A program made the translations under genes and the position numbers. The notes beneath the pieces were generated by a model that worked only from the letters and a program-made list of their open reading frames with translations, did not search any database and had not been told where the DNA came from. Below are positions 1 to 17,300 of a stretch of 64,000 nt of DNA, piece by piece. Source of the stretch: Trochalopteron elliotii (Eukaryota; Chordata; Aves; Passeriformes; Leiothrichidae); assembly GCA_024734555.1 (NCBI GenBank), contig JANPWX010000033.1, forward strand, positions 6,749,798 through 6,813,797, given 5' to 3'. The first letter of the stretch is position 1. The number at the start of each line of letters is the position of its first letter.

Positions 1-674
1 AAACCCATCTGGAGGCTTTCACCAATCGCAGCTCCAGTGCTTGAGAACTCTGGAAATGCTGAAAAAGCCATGAAAACATTCATTCCAAAGAAATCACCCC
101 CAGCAGCATTTTGCTTTTCATACAAACAATCAGTGGATGTCCCCCAAGAGCTGTGATGTGTCTGGGGCTCTGTGCCTGTGCAGCTCCCATCACTCTTCAG
201 CTGGGGTGTCCCACAGACCCACTGGGATCTCCCACCCAGAGGAGTCTTTGGGTGCCACAAACCCAGAGCAGGGTGCAGGCTGGGGCTGTGGAGTGCTGGT
301 GATCCTGGTGGGAGGCATTCCAGTAAAACATTTGGGATGTCTGAGCTCTCCTGCAAGGGCCACACTGCCCAGCTGGCAGTGGGATGAAATGGGACTCATC
401 TCAGGGGACACTGGGTTTTTTTAGGATGTTTCTGAGCAGTCTGGGATTTTCTGTGTGTTTCACCTCTCGTTTTACCTTTTTCAGCTCCGAGTCCTCCATT
501 GGGGAGATCTTTGAATCACAGAATTCAAGGATTCCTGGAGCCATTGCTGTGTGCAAAGCATCCCTTCTGCTCCCTCTCATTCATGGTTTCACTGTTTGCA
601 GGACAGTTTTCTTCCCACTGGAGCCGCCTGAGCCTGTCCTTACCCACGATTAAATCTTTCAGTTTCTCTTCCAG
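1..674. other. GRID2IP: GRID2IP intron, 3' part
   Basis: This stretch precedes the first recognisable GRID2IP exon. No ORF in it resembles the delphilin region upstream of FH2, and no convincing exon is seen. It ends in a pyrimidine-rich acceptor (ccag at 671-674). Confidence 0.6.
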
Positions 675-6624
<5,950 letters not shown>

Positions 6625-7672
6625 CGGCCCGAGGCCACCCGAGGTGCAACAATTCCTTGCCAACAAAGTGCAATTTGCTCCTGTCCAGTCTGGTTGTAAA
6701 TACGCTGCTGCCACCTGCTACCACCCAGCAGAGTCAGGGACAGAGGGCTCGGGGCAGGTGGCCACAGAGAAGGCACCGCAGGTGACAGAGGATGGCATGA
6801 GGGTGACACCAAGACAAGCCCTGCACTGGTCCTGACAGAGCTTCTTCCTTAGCACCCTGCATTTCCAGGGGGTCACTGAGCCAAGGGTCTCACATCCCTC
6901 TGGTAAAACCCCACTGTCCCACGTTTCCCAAACACCTGTACCTGGCATCAGCAGCTGCTGGAGACCTTCCCCACATCCCCACAGCACTGCCCGAGCATGG
7001 GGGGCTCTGCCCAGGCAGCCCTGGGCTGGGGGACAGCCCAGCCACAGAGTCCCTGGGAAGCCAGAGCAGGTCAGCAGGGAGGGGAGCACAGGGGGATGAG
7101 CAGGAGCGAGGCCACCTCCAGCTCCTCTGGGATCCTGAGGATGCTGCTGAGTCCTCCCCAGTCCCTGTCCAAGCCCTTCTGCCCTGGAGCAGAGCACGTG
7201 GGGCTGGAGCTGCACCTGAGCAGAAGGTAACAGTGGAGCAGAGGTGTCCTGGAAGCTTCAATCCCCTTGCACTGCCAGCCAGTGCCAATGGAAAGCAATG
7301 GGACCTTGCAGAGCCCTCCTGGCACATCCATGTGGTCCCAAGGACGGATCTGATCCTTCCCAGCTCACGGGTCCTTCCTGGCCCTCAGCTCTGCTTTAGG
7401 CTGTGCCAGAGGCTGACGGATCTTGAAACCGTCCCAGAGTGTAACACCATCAGCACGAGGTTCTTGGAGCTGGCCAGCAGACAGCCCGGAGCATTTTGAT
7501 GCCTCCTTGGAAAGTACAGCATCCCTGAGAGCCTAAAAAGGAGCAGGAGTCCTCTGCAGCCCCAGGTGCTGCCCCGAGGCAGGGCAGAGGCAGAGGGAAA
7601 CACCCCCTGCCCTGCTCCAGTCTGGAGTGCTGAGAGCCCCTTCACTGTAGGAATTTACTGGTTTTCATGGGG

Positions 7673-7678
7673 AATAAA
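7673..7678 (+). promoter_or_regulatory. GRID2IP: Proximal poly(A) signal candidate
   Basis: An AATAAA hexamer lies about 1.05 kb after the GRID2IP stop and just before the minisatellite. Confidence 0.35.
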
Positions 7679-7710
7679 TATCCCAGGGAACTCCAGAAGT
7701 GTCCATGGCC

Positions 7711-8375
7711 ACTTCCCAGTGTGCACACCCACCTCCCACCTTGCACACCCACCTCCCACCTTGCACACCCACCTCCCACCATGCACACCCACCTCCCAAC
7801 GTGCACACCCACCTCCCAGTGTGCACACCCATCTCCCAACGTGCACACCCACCTTGCACACCCATCTCCCAACGTGCACACCCACCTCCCACCATGCACA
7901 CCCATCTCCCAACGTGCACACCCACCTCCCAGTGTGCACACCCACCTCCCAATGTGCACACCCACCTCCCACCTTGCACACCCATCTCCCAACATGCACA
8001 CCCATCTCCCAACGTGCACACCCACCTCCCAATGTGCACACCCACCTCCCACCATGCACACCCACCTCCCACCATGCACACCCATCTCCCAACGTGCACA
8101 CCCACCTCCCACCTTGCACAGCCATCTCCCAACGTGCACACCCACCTCCCAGTGTGCACACCCATCTCCCAACGTGCACACCCGCCTCCCACCTTGCACA
8201 CCCACCTCTAGTGTGCACACCCACCTTCCACACCCACCTCCCAATGTGCACACCCACCTCACACCATGCACACCTGTCTCCCACCCTGCCCACCTCCTGA
8301 TGTGCACACCCACCTTCCACCCTGCACACCCACCTCCCAATGTGCACACCCACCTCCCGCCCTGCACGCCCCTCT
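7711..8375. repeat. 20-bp minisatellite, about 33 copies
   Basis: The unit is like gtgcacacccacctcccaac. The last two or three bases vary (aac, agt, acc), and a c/t change occurs in acccacctccc. No stop codon arises in any of the six frames, so ORFs of several hundred codons appear on both strands. They are artefacts. The minus strand is rich in GGGAGGTGGG runs and is G-quadruplex-prone. Confidence 0.95.
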
Positions 8376-8384
8376 CTCCCCACG

Positions 8385-8600
8385 GCCTGTCTGTCTCAGC
8401 TGCCCGCATTCCCCCGCGCCGCCCCCGGGATGCAGGGACAGCATCCCTCGGCCAGTGCAGGCGCCCGCCAGCTCCCGCAGCAGCCGCACCGTGCCCGCCT
8501 TGGCGAGCATCCTCTCCGTGCAGATCGCGTCCATCGCCTTCCGATCCCGACCCGCTCCCGCAGCCCGGCCCCGCAGCAAACGCAGTACAGGTCACCCCTC
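8385..8600. other. CpG-rich block after minisatellite
   Basis: This is a short GC- and CpG-rich stretch (for example cccccgcgccgcccccggga), unlike its AU-rich downstream flank. It may be a small CpG island inside the 3' UTR. The minus strand is open across it (8259-8579) with an ordinary-looking amino-acid mix. I do not recognise that peptide. Confidence 0.4.
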
Positions 8601-9142
8601 CACCCGATGCCAGAGCAAGGGCTCGTCCTGCAGCCGCCGCTCAAGGACACACTCACCGACCGGTGCATTATTTATGGGAGACCTTACCGCCCTCAAATCT
8701 CCGGGTTTTGGTATTTTTTTAAACCCTGCTGTAGAAAGTGAAGTATATTTTCACAAGTGTTCTCCGTTTATACAGCTTTAAGTGCCAGGTAGTGGGTAGC
8801 TTTGTGTTCCCAGAGGTCCAGGACAGGGCCACGCTCCCTCTGCTCCTCTTTCCCTTTTGGATGTTGCACACTGCATTCCGTTGATTTTTTTTTTTTTTCT
8901 TTTTTTAAAACATATCCAATATTTAAACCAGCGGAGGTTCTTTTGAAACTGTCCTGCCAGAAGATGCTGTACATAGATTTTGCTACATGTCGTAACTTTC
9001 TGAAATAGTTAGAACTCCAATCCCTTTGGTATTTTTATGTGAATATTTTCAAAGAGCCAGAACTTCTGGTGATATGATTTGATAATGGGATGATGTATAT
9101 TCCCAGTTCAGTCTCTACCCAATGCCTATGTGCTATTCCTAA

Positions 9143-9148
9143 AATAAA
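9143..9148 (+). promoter_or_regulatory. GRID2IP: Distal poly(A) signal candidate
   Basis: An AATAAA lies in an AU-rich 3' UTR context and is followed by a TG/CT-rich stretch. It is the best candidate end for the long GRID2IP 3' UTR. Confidence 0.5.
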
Positions 9149-9165
9149 GCTACTGCCTTCTGCCT

Positions 9166-11580
9166 CCCGACTGCACAGACCTCTGTCTTCTGTCCAGAAT
9201 TGCTGCTGGTGATGGTGGGAGGAATTCTGCATACGGCACTTCTACACTTGGTAATATTGGCCCCTGACACCTGCAGGGCTGGGGCTGGTATGGAATCACT
9301 GCCTGAAGGACCTTCCTGCACCACAGCATCCAGGCTGGAGGGATCCAAATGAGCAGCAAATTCTTAAAATAGTATGGATTTTTAACTTCAGCCTTCAGAA
9401 GAAAACATTTAGTGAACTGTATGAGGCAGGGAATTGTTTCCCTCTGAAAAAGAATTCTTGGCTGAGGCTGAATTTACGTCCCGGGGCAATTTATCTCCCG
9501 TGACACTTGGAGCAGACAGATAGAGAGCAGCTCCCTGTCAGGTGCTGTGGTTTAGCTGGTTCACAGCAGCCTCCTGGAGTCCTGGGAGCTCCCTGGGGCT
9601 GGAACACTCCGTGCAGAGCCACCCACAGTGTCCCTTGCTGGGCACGTGCACCCCCTTCCCTGCAGATCAGAACCCACCTGCACAGGATCCCGAGGGATGT
9701 GCTCCAGGGAGGGTGGATTCTGTGACCTCCAACAGTCCCATGCAACCCAACTCATCCTAAAATTCCATTTCAAGTGCTCAAGCTGCTCCTCCTGCCCCCC
9801 AGCCCACCCACCAGCCCCAGGGGCCAGCCCAGCATGGCTGTCACAGCTCCACTGCCCGGGCTGAGCCCATGAACCCCCAGGGAATGATGTCCTAGGGCCT
9901 CCATGCTCCACATCCCACACAGCAGTCACACCATTCCCTGCACACTCCCCTTCTCCCGGGCTCTGGTAACTTTTTTGCAGGCATGAGGGAATTCCTGCCC
10001 GGAGCCGGCACCTTTGAGCCTCACACAGAATTCCTGTGTCAGCCCTGACCACGGGATCATCCTCACAGGAAAGCCTGTCCTTGGGAAGGAAATAACAGCT
10101 CTGGCAGCAGCCAGGGCAGTGCAGGGAATGCAGCCGTGGCTGCTCCTGCTCCAGGGGTGCCACTTCCATCCTCTGACACACACTGGGGAATTGTCCCTGA
10201 AAATCCCAGCTCACACTCCAAAGCTCCAGGGATTTTATTCTTTCCTGCAAGACACAGAGGAGAAAAGACCTCAGAGAGGAAATGAGCAGCTTGAGAACAG
10301 TCACGGTGGATCACAGCTGGACACATTTGTACCAGGCATCCCCAAGGCAAAGTGGAACCACCTGGGCACCCTCCCTCTAAGTACCTTGATTGTGGCTTGA
10401 AGGGCCACTATCTGGAATTATTCTCCAGTGCCATGAAAGATGCCAAAGGGACAAAGAAAGATCCCAGCTTCAGGCTGAAGGACTGTAAGTCAGGGGGGAA
10501 AAGGTGGCATAGACTGGGAGGCAGCACAAGACACCTGGTGCTGCATTTGCACCCCTTGAGGATCCACATTTAGGAAAATTTGGGGTTTCTAAATCCCAGC
10601 AGATCAAATTAATGCATCTCCAGTTGCAAGATTCCAGGGGTTACAGTTATGTTCATCAGAGCTGTGACTGGGAAACAATGAGATAAAATACAGACACTCT
10701 TTTTTTTCATGGAACTATCAAGTTTGCACTGGAAGGGACTTGGAAGATGATCCACCCCTATCCCCTGCCATGGGCAGGGACACCTTTCATTACCCCAGGG
10801 TGCTCCAAGCCCCATCCAGCCTGGCCTTGGACAGTTCCAGGGATGGGACAGCCACAGCTTCTCTGGGCACCCTGTGCCAGGGCCTCCTCACCCTCACAGG
10901 GCAGAATTTATTCCCAATATCTGAGCTACCCCTACCCCTGGCAGGTTAAAACACACCCTTAGAGTGTTACCTACCTACCTGTAAAACCCCTGTTGGTAAC
11001 TTCAAGGCTGGGACAAGGATTAGGCCTGTGGGGGCACAATGCCCATTCTCCATCCTCTCTCCAAGCTCGTGGGTCACCTGCCCAGCAAGGGGCTCCTCAG
11101 CAGTGCTGCTGGGGGTCTGTACACACACCAGTTCCAGGAATTTGGGAGCTGCTTCTGCCATGGGCACTGTGCTGTGAGGTCCCTCTTCAGCATCTCACTC
11201 TGTGTGTTTTGGCCCTGATGGTTTGTCAGGGTTTTCAGACAGATGATGCTGAGGACAAGCCTCTGGCCTGTTCCCAGGGAGGTTCTGGTGTTAACCTCCA
11301 GCCCCAGCAGCGTGTTACAAATCCCAGCCCACGGATGGATCCTGCGCTCTGGAAGGCTCAGGCACAAACACAGAGACAGGGCTGGCTGTCAGCTCCTCCC
11401 TGTGCCACGGGCTGTCAGCTCCAGAGGACATCAGCCGGGATTTTTTATTGTTCTGTGTCCCTTGTGTAGCCGCATAGATTGCTTAAGAGAATGGCACTCC
11501 GTGGAGTTTGACCCGGGAGCCCTGATAGTGAAAATAATGCACTTCTCACCAGAGCCACGGGAGACCAAAAGAGTAACTTC
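9166..11580. other. Intergenic region GRID2IP to SLC5A11
   Basis: No gene is recognised here. It contains one CR1 fragment (10725-10947) and otherwise unique sequence with only short ORFs. Confidence 0.6.
10725..10947 (-). mobile_element. CR1 LINE 3' fragment
   Basis: The copy is inverted. It has ctgccatgggcagggacacc, then ccagcctggccttggacag and cttctctgggcaccctgtgc, and the distal block ttattcccaatatctgag. Confidence 0.82.
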
Positions 11581-11581
11581 G

Positions 11582-11749
11582 GTCAATTAGTTTAACTTTG
11601 ACTATAAATATTCCTTCTCATTCCTTGTGACCCTGTTAACAGCTCCGCTGGCAAACCCCGATTCTCTGGCAATATTTAAGCTGCCTGTCAGTTGGCAGAG
11701 CCCTGCTGGTGCCCGGCGCGGGGAGCAGAATAAGACCCGGCTGAGCGCA
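11582..11749 (+). promoter_or_regulatory. SLC5A11: Candidate SLC5A11 core promoter and first non-coding exon
   Basis: A TATAAATA box lies at 11603-11610. It is preceded by AT-rich GTCAAT..TTTAAC half-sites (11582-11596) that loosely resemble an HNF1 site. A start near 11635 would give a non-coding exon ending at 11749 before a perfect GTAAGT donor (11750). A CpG-rich stretch follows (11700-12330). No transcript data support this. It is the best promoter candidate in the 7.6 kb between the GRID2IP stop and the SLC5A11 start codon. Confidence 0.35.
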
Positions 11750-12330
11750 GTAAGTTTCCCTTTCAGCTTCTACCTCGAGTCGGGAGCTCCGTCGGGTTCG
11801 GGGCTCTGCTGGGCTGCTCTGGGCCCTGGCGAGCCGTGGCGGCTGGAGGAGGTGGACGAACCTGGGAATGCTTTAAAAGAATCCCCAGAGGAGGAATTTA
11901 GAGCGCCGCGGTCCCGCCGGGTCACTCGAGAGCCACGTGGGCCGCGTCCCCCGGCGCTGCTGATACAGGGCCGGCTCCAGCAGCTTCATTCCCATGCCAC
12001 GGATGTTCCTTCCTCACAATCTCTGGCGAGGAAAGCGCCGCCGCCTGTGCCAGGCACCGGGGGACAGCGGGCTGTGAGCTGAATTCACAAAACGGGCAAA
12101 ATTTCCACTGGGCCACGGCGGAGCCGGGATCGGGGAACGCGCGGCGTTGGCCGGGAGGAGCCGGAGCGGCACCTGCGGCAGGGCGGGGATGTCCCTGCAG
12201 GGCAGCCGCCTTCCCTCCTTCTGCCGCGGGCACGGCAGGTGCTGCAGAGCTGTCTCCGTGTCCCTTCGGAGGGATAGACAGACATAGGGACAGACCGAGC
12301 CCTGTCCCGGCCGCGGGGCTGAGCCCCGGC
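11700..12330. other. CpG-rich block near candidate SLC5A11 promoter
   Basis: GC- and CpG-rich sequence (gcgccgcggtcccgccggg and similar) stands out from the flanks. It may be a promoter-associated CpG island. It was not computed, only judged by eye. Confidence 0.4.
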
Positions 12331-12559
12331 CGAGCCCTGCTGTGACCCCCGCTGCACCCGGGTGATCCCTGTGCGTCCCTCCCAGCTCAGGAGATCCCCT
12401 GGTTCTGTGATCCTGTGGCTCTGCTCCACGGCTCCTGAGGTGGCCAGTGTCCCGGGATGGAAGGAGCCGGCGGTGCCAGGGGAAAGCTGGAGGTGTGGGA
12501 GGGGGTTAGCAGCTTCCCCGGGCTGACATACCAATCCCTGTTTTTCCTTTCCTCGTTAG

Positions 12560-12617
12560 AGGTTAAGCGTGCCAGTAAAAACTCGGCGGCAGCCAAGACA
12601 CATTGGCCCTTAAAGAG
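12560..12617 (+). other. SLC5A11: Candidate non-coding 5' exon of SLC5A11
   Basis: A 58-nt stretch is bounded by a strong acceptor (tttcctttcctcgttag) and a strong donor (gtaaga). It lies between the candidate promoter and the start-codon exon. No coding similarity is seen. It is proposed as a 5' UTR exon from the splice sites alone. Confidence 0.3.
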
Positions 12618-14182
12618 GTAAGATAGCAGAGGTCTGGTCATCAGTGCCCTGCATCCCTGCCAGGCCACAGCTCATGGGGGATCCAGGGGGTTTATAAAGC
12701 ATGGAAAAAGGCTCTGCCCAGTGTCCCCAGTCCCATGCTGGTGCTGGGACCACTGCCCTCAACCAGATCATGGCTCTCTACCAACTTTGGCACTCGTGCT
12801 GGAGGCTGCAGAGTCAGGGTACGACCCCCAGCTGTGGGAAGCAGGTGCTGGGATGGTTCCTGCCACTGGGAACTCCTTATTTATTGCCTGACCTTTGGTA
12901 AATGGATGACCCCAGCGGTGCTGCAGGACACAGGGCAGGCCCTGCCCTCCTCAGCACTCCAGCACCTCCATCCTGCAGCTCCTCCACTCTGGTGCTCTCC
13001 TGGTTCACCCACCTGGGCAGCCCCGCGGTGCCACTGGGGCAGGAGCGTGGCTGGTGACACTCTGGGGATGTCCTCAGGCCACAGGTGAGCTGAGGGCAGG
13101 TTCAGGTGCAGCAGCACACCTGGACAAAGGTGATGTGAGAGCCGTGGGACAGGAGGCTTTGCTCAGAGGAAGAACTTGTCCGACCACTTGTCACACGAGT
13201 GTCCGTGCCGGGTGTCCCAGCACCCCTGGCCACACCTTCTGCAGCCCTTTGGCAGGGGGCAGCCTATAAGTGTCCCAAGGCCCAGAGAGGCCAAAGGACC
13301 AGGCCAGAGTGCAGGACAGGGACCAGCAGACACCTGGTGACACTGGGGCTGGCTTGGCTGCTGTGACAGCTCCTCTCTGGGGGACCCTCTCCTTGGCTCA
13401 GCGGGGTAAGAGGAACCATCCCAAACCTGCTCTGAGGGCTCCTTGGGGACTGAGTGTGGCCACTGCTGAGCTAGGGACTGCCCCAGGCTACCCCTCACCT
13501 CCTGTCCTGCTCGCACAGTGTGGCTGAGCTGGGGGAAGGAGGAAATGGGAAGGAACTGCATTAGTTCAAACTCCCAACCAACCTCCCTGCCTGGACCTTA
13601 CCCTGCCCCTTCTGCCAAGGGATGCTCCAGGGAGCCCTTCCAGGGATCCTACAGTGATGCCACACCTCACCATCAGGTGTTTCTGGAGAAGAAAATGGGG
13701 TTTTATATTCCTTGGTGACACGTTGCCAGTCTCTGCTCCTGATAAGGAGCAGGGGACAGTTCCCTGGCTCAGGAGGAGACCCATGGGCTCTGCACAGGGC
13801 TCAAGCTCTTGCTGTGGCAAAGGAGGAAAATGCCAGCTCTGCTGGAGCTGTTTATGTGCCATCCCATTCTGCTGGCTTGGGAGGGACACATTTTTGGCAG
13901 CAGCTCCTCACTGGGGCCAGTCCTGCCGTGCTGCCACCCTGGGACCCTCAGGCTGTAACCCCCAGCTCTGCTCCTTCCCTCTGCCTGTTCCAGCTGCTTT
14001 CACCTTCTCTCTAATGCACCCATTTCTCACCAGTTAGAAAACCACACCAGAAATCCACCAACCCACCTGGCCTGCAAAAGCCAGAGACAGGAACCTTCCC
14101 CAGAGCTCTGGCACCAGCAGCACCTCAGGAAACCCTGTGAGCCTCAGGGGCTGTCCCTGCCCCCTCACCCATCCTTTCACAG
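12618..14182. other. 5' intron or intergenic stretch of SLC5A11
   Basis: No repeat, coding exon or RNA gene is recognised. It ends in the acceptor ttcacag at 14176-14182. Confidence 0.45.
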
Positions 14183-14350
14183 GTGTATGCAGCAGGACAG
14201 AGGAGTGCTCAGGAAGCCATGGACCCCACCAGTGTCCCCCCAGCCTCTGTGACCCCCTCGTGGGACGTGTTCCCCCAGCAGACCCTGGAGCCCCTGGACA
14301 TCGCCGTGCTCGTGCTCTATTTCCTCTTCGTCCTCGCCGTGGGGCTCTGG
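14183..14350 (+). CDS. SLC5A11: SLC5A11 start-codon exon
   Basis: Acceptor ttcacag precedes 36 nt of 5' UTR and then ATG at 14219. It encodes 44 residues and ends in a first membrane helix ([18 protein letters not shown]). The donor is gtgagc. The acceptor implies at least one upstream non-coding exon. Confidence 0.88.
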
Positions 14351-17300
14351 GTGAGCAGACACTTGTTACAGACTTCACCTGGGCCCTGATATGCTGGAAA
14401 ATGGGGCTGCTTTGGCCTCAGGTTGTTTTTCTTTGGCTGGAATCGGGCTGCTTTTCACTGGACTCAAGTGAACAAGTGGAGGGGGGAGTTTTACAGGTCC
14501 TTGTCCTCTTCTCCACTGGGGAAGTGCTCTCAGTGTCTCTGGGGAGGGCTGTCCAGGCCTGTGTGAGCCAAGGTTTTGAGAGCCCTTGTGAGGAAGAGGC
14601 TGGCTGAGTACAAAGTCTTGCTAACAATGATGTTTTGTTCATCCAGGAAGGAATTGCTGTCCTATAAATCACCTGTGCTTGTCCACAGGGGTCCTGACAG
14701 CAGATTCCTTAAATTATTAACATGGTCTATATATAAATGAGGGAGAAGGACATCCTTTGGCATGGCTTTTGTGACAGCAGAAGCACAGCCTGGCTGTCAA
14801 GTGGCAGGGAGGAATAGCTGCTCCCTTTGTGCACAACTCTCAGGGTAGTGCATGGATCATCCCTGGGGAAGGGGAGCCCATGGAGTGCAGAGCCCAGCAT
14901 TCCCCGTGAATGCTCCTAATGCCCAGAGATTCCTCAGGTCTTGTCCAAAATTGCTCTCCTCCCTTCCTGACCTGGGGCCATTGAGTTTGCTCAACACAGG
15001 GAACATTCCATCGGGGCGCCGAGGGGATGGAAAACCCTGCAGGTGGCTCAGGGCACTCCCTGGGCCCCCGGGATTTTCCAGCAGCAATTGTCCCTCAGAA
15101 ACCCTTCTCCTCCACCCGGGGGCAGCTCAGGGGCTGTGCTGGGGAGGCTCTGAGCCCGTGTCCCCCTCTGTGCCCACAGTCCATGTGGAAGACGCAGCGC
15201 AGCACCGTCAAAGGCTATTTCCTCGCCGGGGGACAGATGGTCTGGTGGCCTGTGAGTACCCCTGTTCTCCCCCTGCCCCTCTGCTGGGGCACAGCCCACC
15301 TCTCCAAACAGGAATAAACCAGCAAAAGTCACTCCTGTGTTTTGCCAGTCTTGTATTGGCTTTTTTTCCCCCAGATGTCAGGTTGCAAGGTGAGACCCAG
15401 CCCAATGCCTCACAAAACCTGGAGATTTCCAGAATTCCCTGGGGGTCCCCACAACAGACACAGTTTTGTGCCAAGCCTGTGCTTGCTGAGGTGTCTCATC
15501 TGGGCTGGGCTGGTCCCTCAGTAGGTGCAGATGGCATTTCTACCTGTTCCCCCCACCTTCTCTGCTCACCCACAAGAGATTGGATGCTTTGGATCAGGAT
15601 GGTCCTGAACACACCCACAAATTGGCAGTGAATGGTGAAAGAAGCTGGGGAGAGGTGCCAAGGCACTGAACCTGTAGGGAAAAGAAGGTGGCAGAGACTG
15701 ACAAGGATTTTACATCCTCTGCAGCCAGGAGTGGGGGAACAGCTTCCCTGTGCTCCCACCAGACTGAGAACGATGCCCTGTGCCAGGGCCAGACCTGATT
15801 TCTGCCTTTCCTCAGGTGGGTGCATCCCTGTTTGCCAGCAACGTGGGCAGCGGGCACTTCATCGGCCTGGCTGGCTCGGGAGCCGCCTCGGGAATCGCTG
15901 CCACAGCCTACGAGTGGAATGTGAGTGAGGCACCGACCGCTGGAGCCCTTCCCGTGCCCTGGGGGGAGCACCAGGGCTCAGCCCCGGCAGCTCCCGCGCT
16001 CCTGGTGCTGCGCTGGGAGTCCCAGCTGTGGGACCCCGTGTGCCACCCGAGCACTGGTCTGACCTCCCCCTTTCCCCCTTTCCCCCTTTTCCCCTTTTCT
16101 GCCTTTCCCCCCNNNNNNNNNNNNNNNNNNNNNNNNNNNNNNNNNNNNNNNNNNNNNNNNNNNNNNNNNNNNNNNNNNNNNNNNNNNNNNNNNNNNNNNN
16201 NNNNNNNNNNNNNNNNNNNNNNNNNNNNNNNNNNNNNNNNNNNNNNNNNNNNNNNNNNNNNNNNNNNNNNNNNNNNNNNNNNNNNNNNNNNNNNNNNNNN
16301 NNNNNNNNNNNNNNNNNNNNNNNNNNNNNNNNNNNNNNNNNNNNNNNNNNNNNNNNNNNNNNNNNNNNNNNNNNNNNNNNNNNNNNNNNNNNNNNNNNNN
16401 NNNNNNNNNNNNNNNNNNNNNNNNNNNNNNNNNNNNNNNNNNNNNNNNNNNNNNNNNNNNNNNNNNNNNNNNNNNNNNNNNNNNNNNNNNNNNNNNNNNN
16501 NNAATGCTTGTTACAGGAGGAGGGAAAGCTCGTGTCAGTGTCCTGAGCAATAGTCCATGGAAAGGTGGGGCTCTGAGGGTGGATATTAGATTTTGGACCC
16601 CTGGCAGCTCCCCCAGCTTCTCCCCTTTGCACATTTATTGCCTGTGCAGACACCAGGTGCTGTTATGGCAGGATGGAGGAGCTGGGGCAAGGTTAGAAGA
16701 AAAGTCTTCACTTCTTTATTGCACCTGTTGGAATAAATAACTGAATCAAGCCTTGCACAACAGCTCAGTGGCTGTTCATTAACTGCCAGCCAGGGCACAG
16801 ATCCGTGAACACAGACAGATCCCTGCTGGGGATTTTCCTGTACACAGAGAGCCAGAGTGGGACACCGTGTCTGACCCTGCCTCTGAACCTCCCCAAACTT
16901 TGACAAAGGCTGGGAGTGCCAGGACTCAGGGGAATGGCTTCCCACTACCAGAGGGCAGGGATGGATGGGACATTGGGCAGGAATTCCTCCCTGCGAGGGA
17001 TGTGAGGCACAAGGTGCCAGGGAAGCTGTGGCTGCCCCTGGATCCCTGGGAGTGTCCAAGGCCAGGTTGGACATTGGAGCAGCCTGGGACAGTGGAAGGT
17101 GTCCCTGCCCACATCCAGGAATGGGATGGGCTTTAAGGTCCCTTCCACCCCAAACCATCCCAGGATTTGTCTGAAATGGATGTGAGTCCTGGGGTTCAGG
17201 TGGCACCGATGGGGAGGGCTCAGCTTCTCCTCTCCATCCAAGTGACCATTTGATGGAACCTCTGATCGTGCAGCTCCAGATTCAGGATGTTTTACACCTG

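Larger units (their letters stand above)
6625..9165 (+). other. GRID2IP: Probable GRID2IP 3' UTR
   Basis: This region runs from the stop codon to about 20 nt after an AATAAA at 9143-9148. It contains no convincing ORF. An earlier AATAAA lies at 7673-7678, so two 3' UTR lengths are possible. The distal 500 nt (8650-9150) are AU-rich and non-repetitive. The middle is a minisatellite followed by a CpG-rich block. The extent is inferred, not observed in transcripts. Confidence 0.5.

Noticed and set aside
7566..8722. ORFs of 244-351 codons on the plus strand and 178-317 on the minus strand
   Set aside because: They come from the 20-bp minisatellite, which has no stops in any frame. The peptides are pure His/Thr/Pro or Gly/Val/Cys/Trp repeats.
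11627..12082. 151-codon plus-strand ORF in the CpG-rich block
   Set aside because: The composition fits a GC-rich promoter region and it reads through a good splice donor. No known similarity.
14852..15631. 259-codon plus-strand ORF over an SLC5A11 intron
   Set aside because: Overlaps the true exon 15180-15251 in another frame and shows no recognisable domain.
15780..16653. Long ORFs crossing the assembly gap
   Set aside because: Continuity is produced by N codons. Only the 15816-15920 part is real coding sequence.
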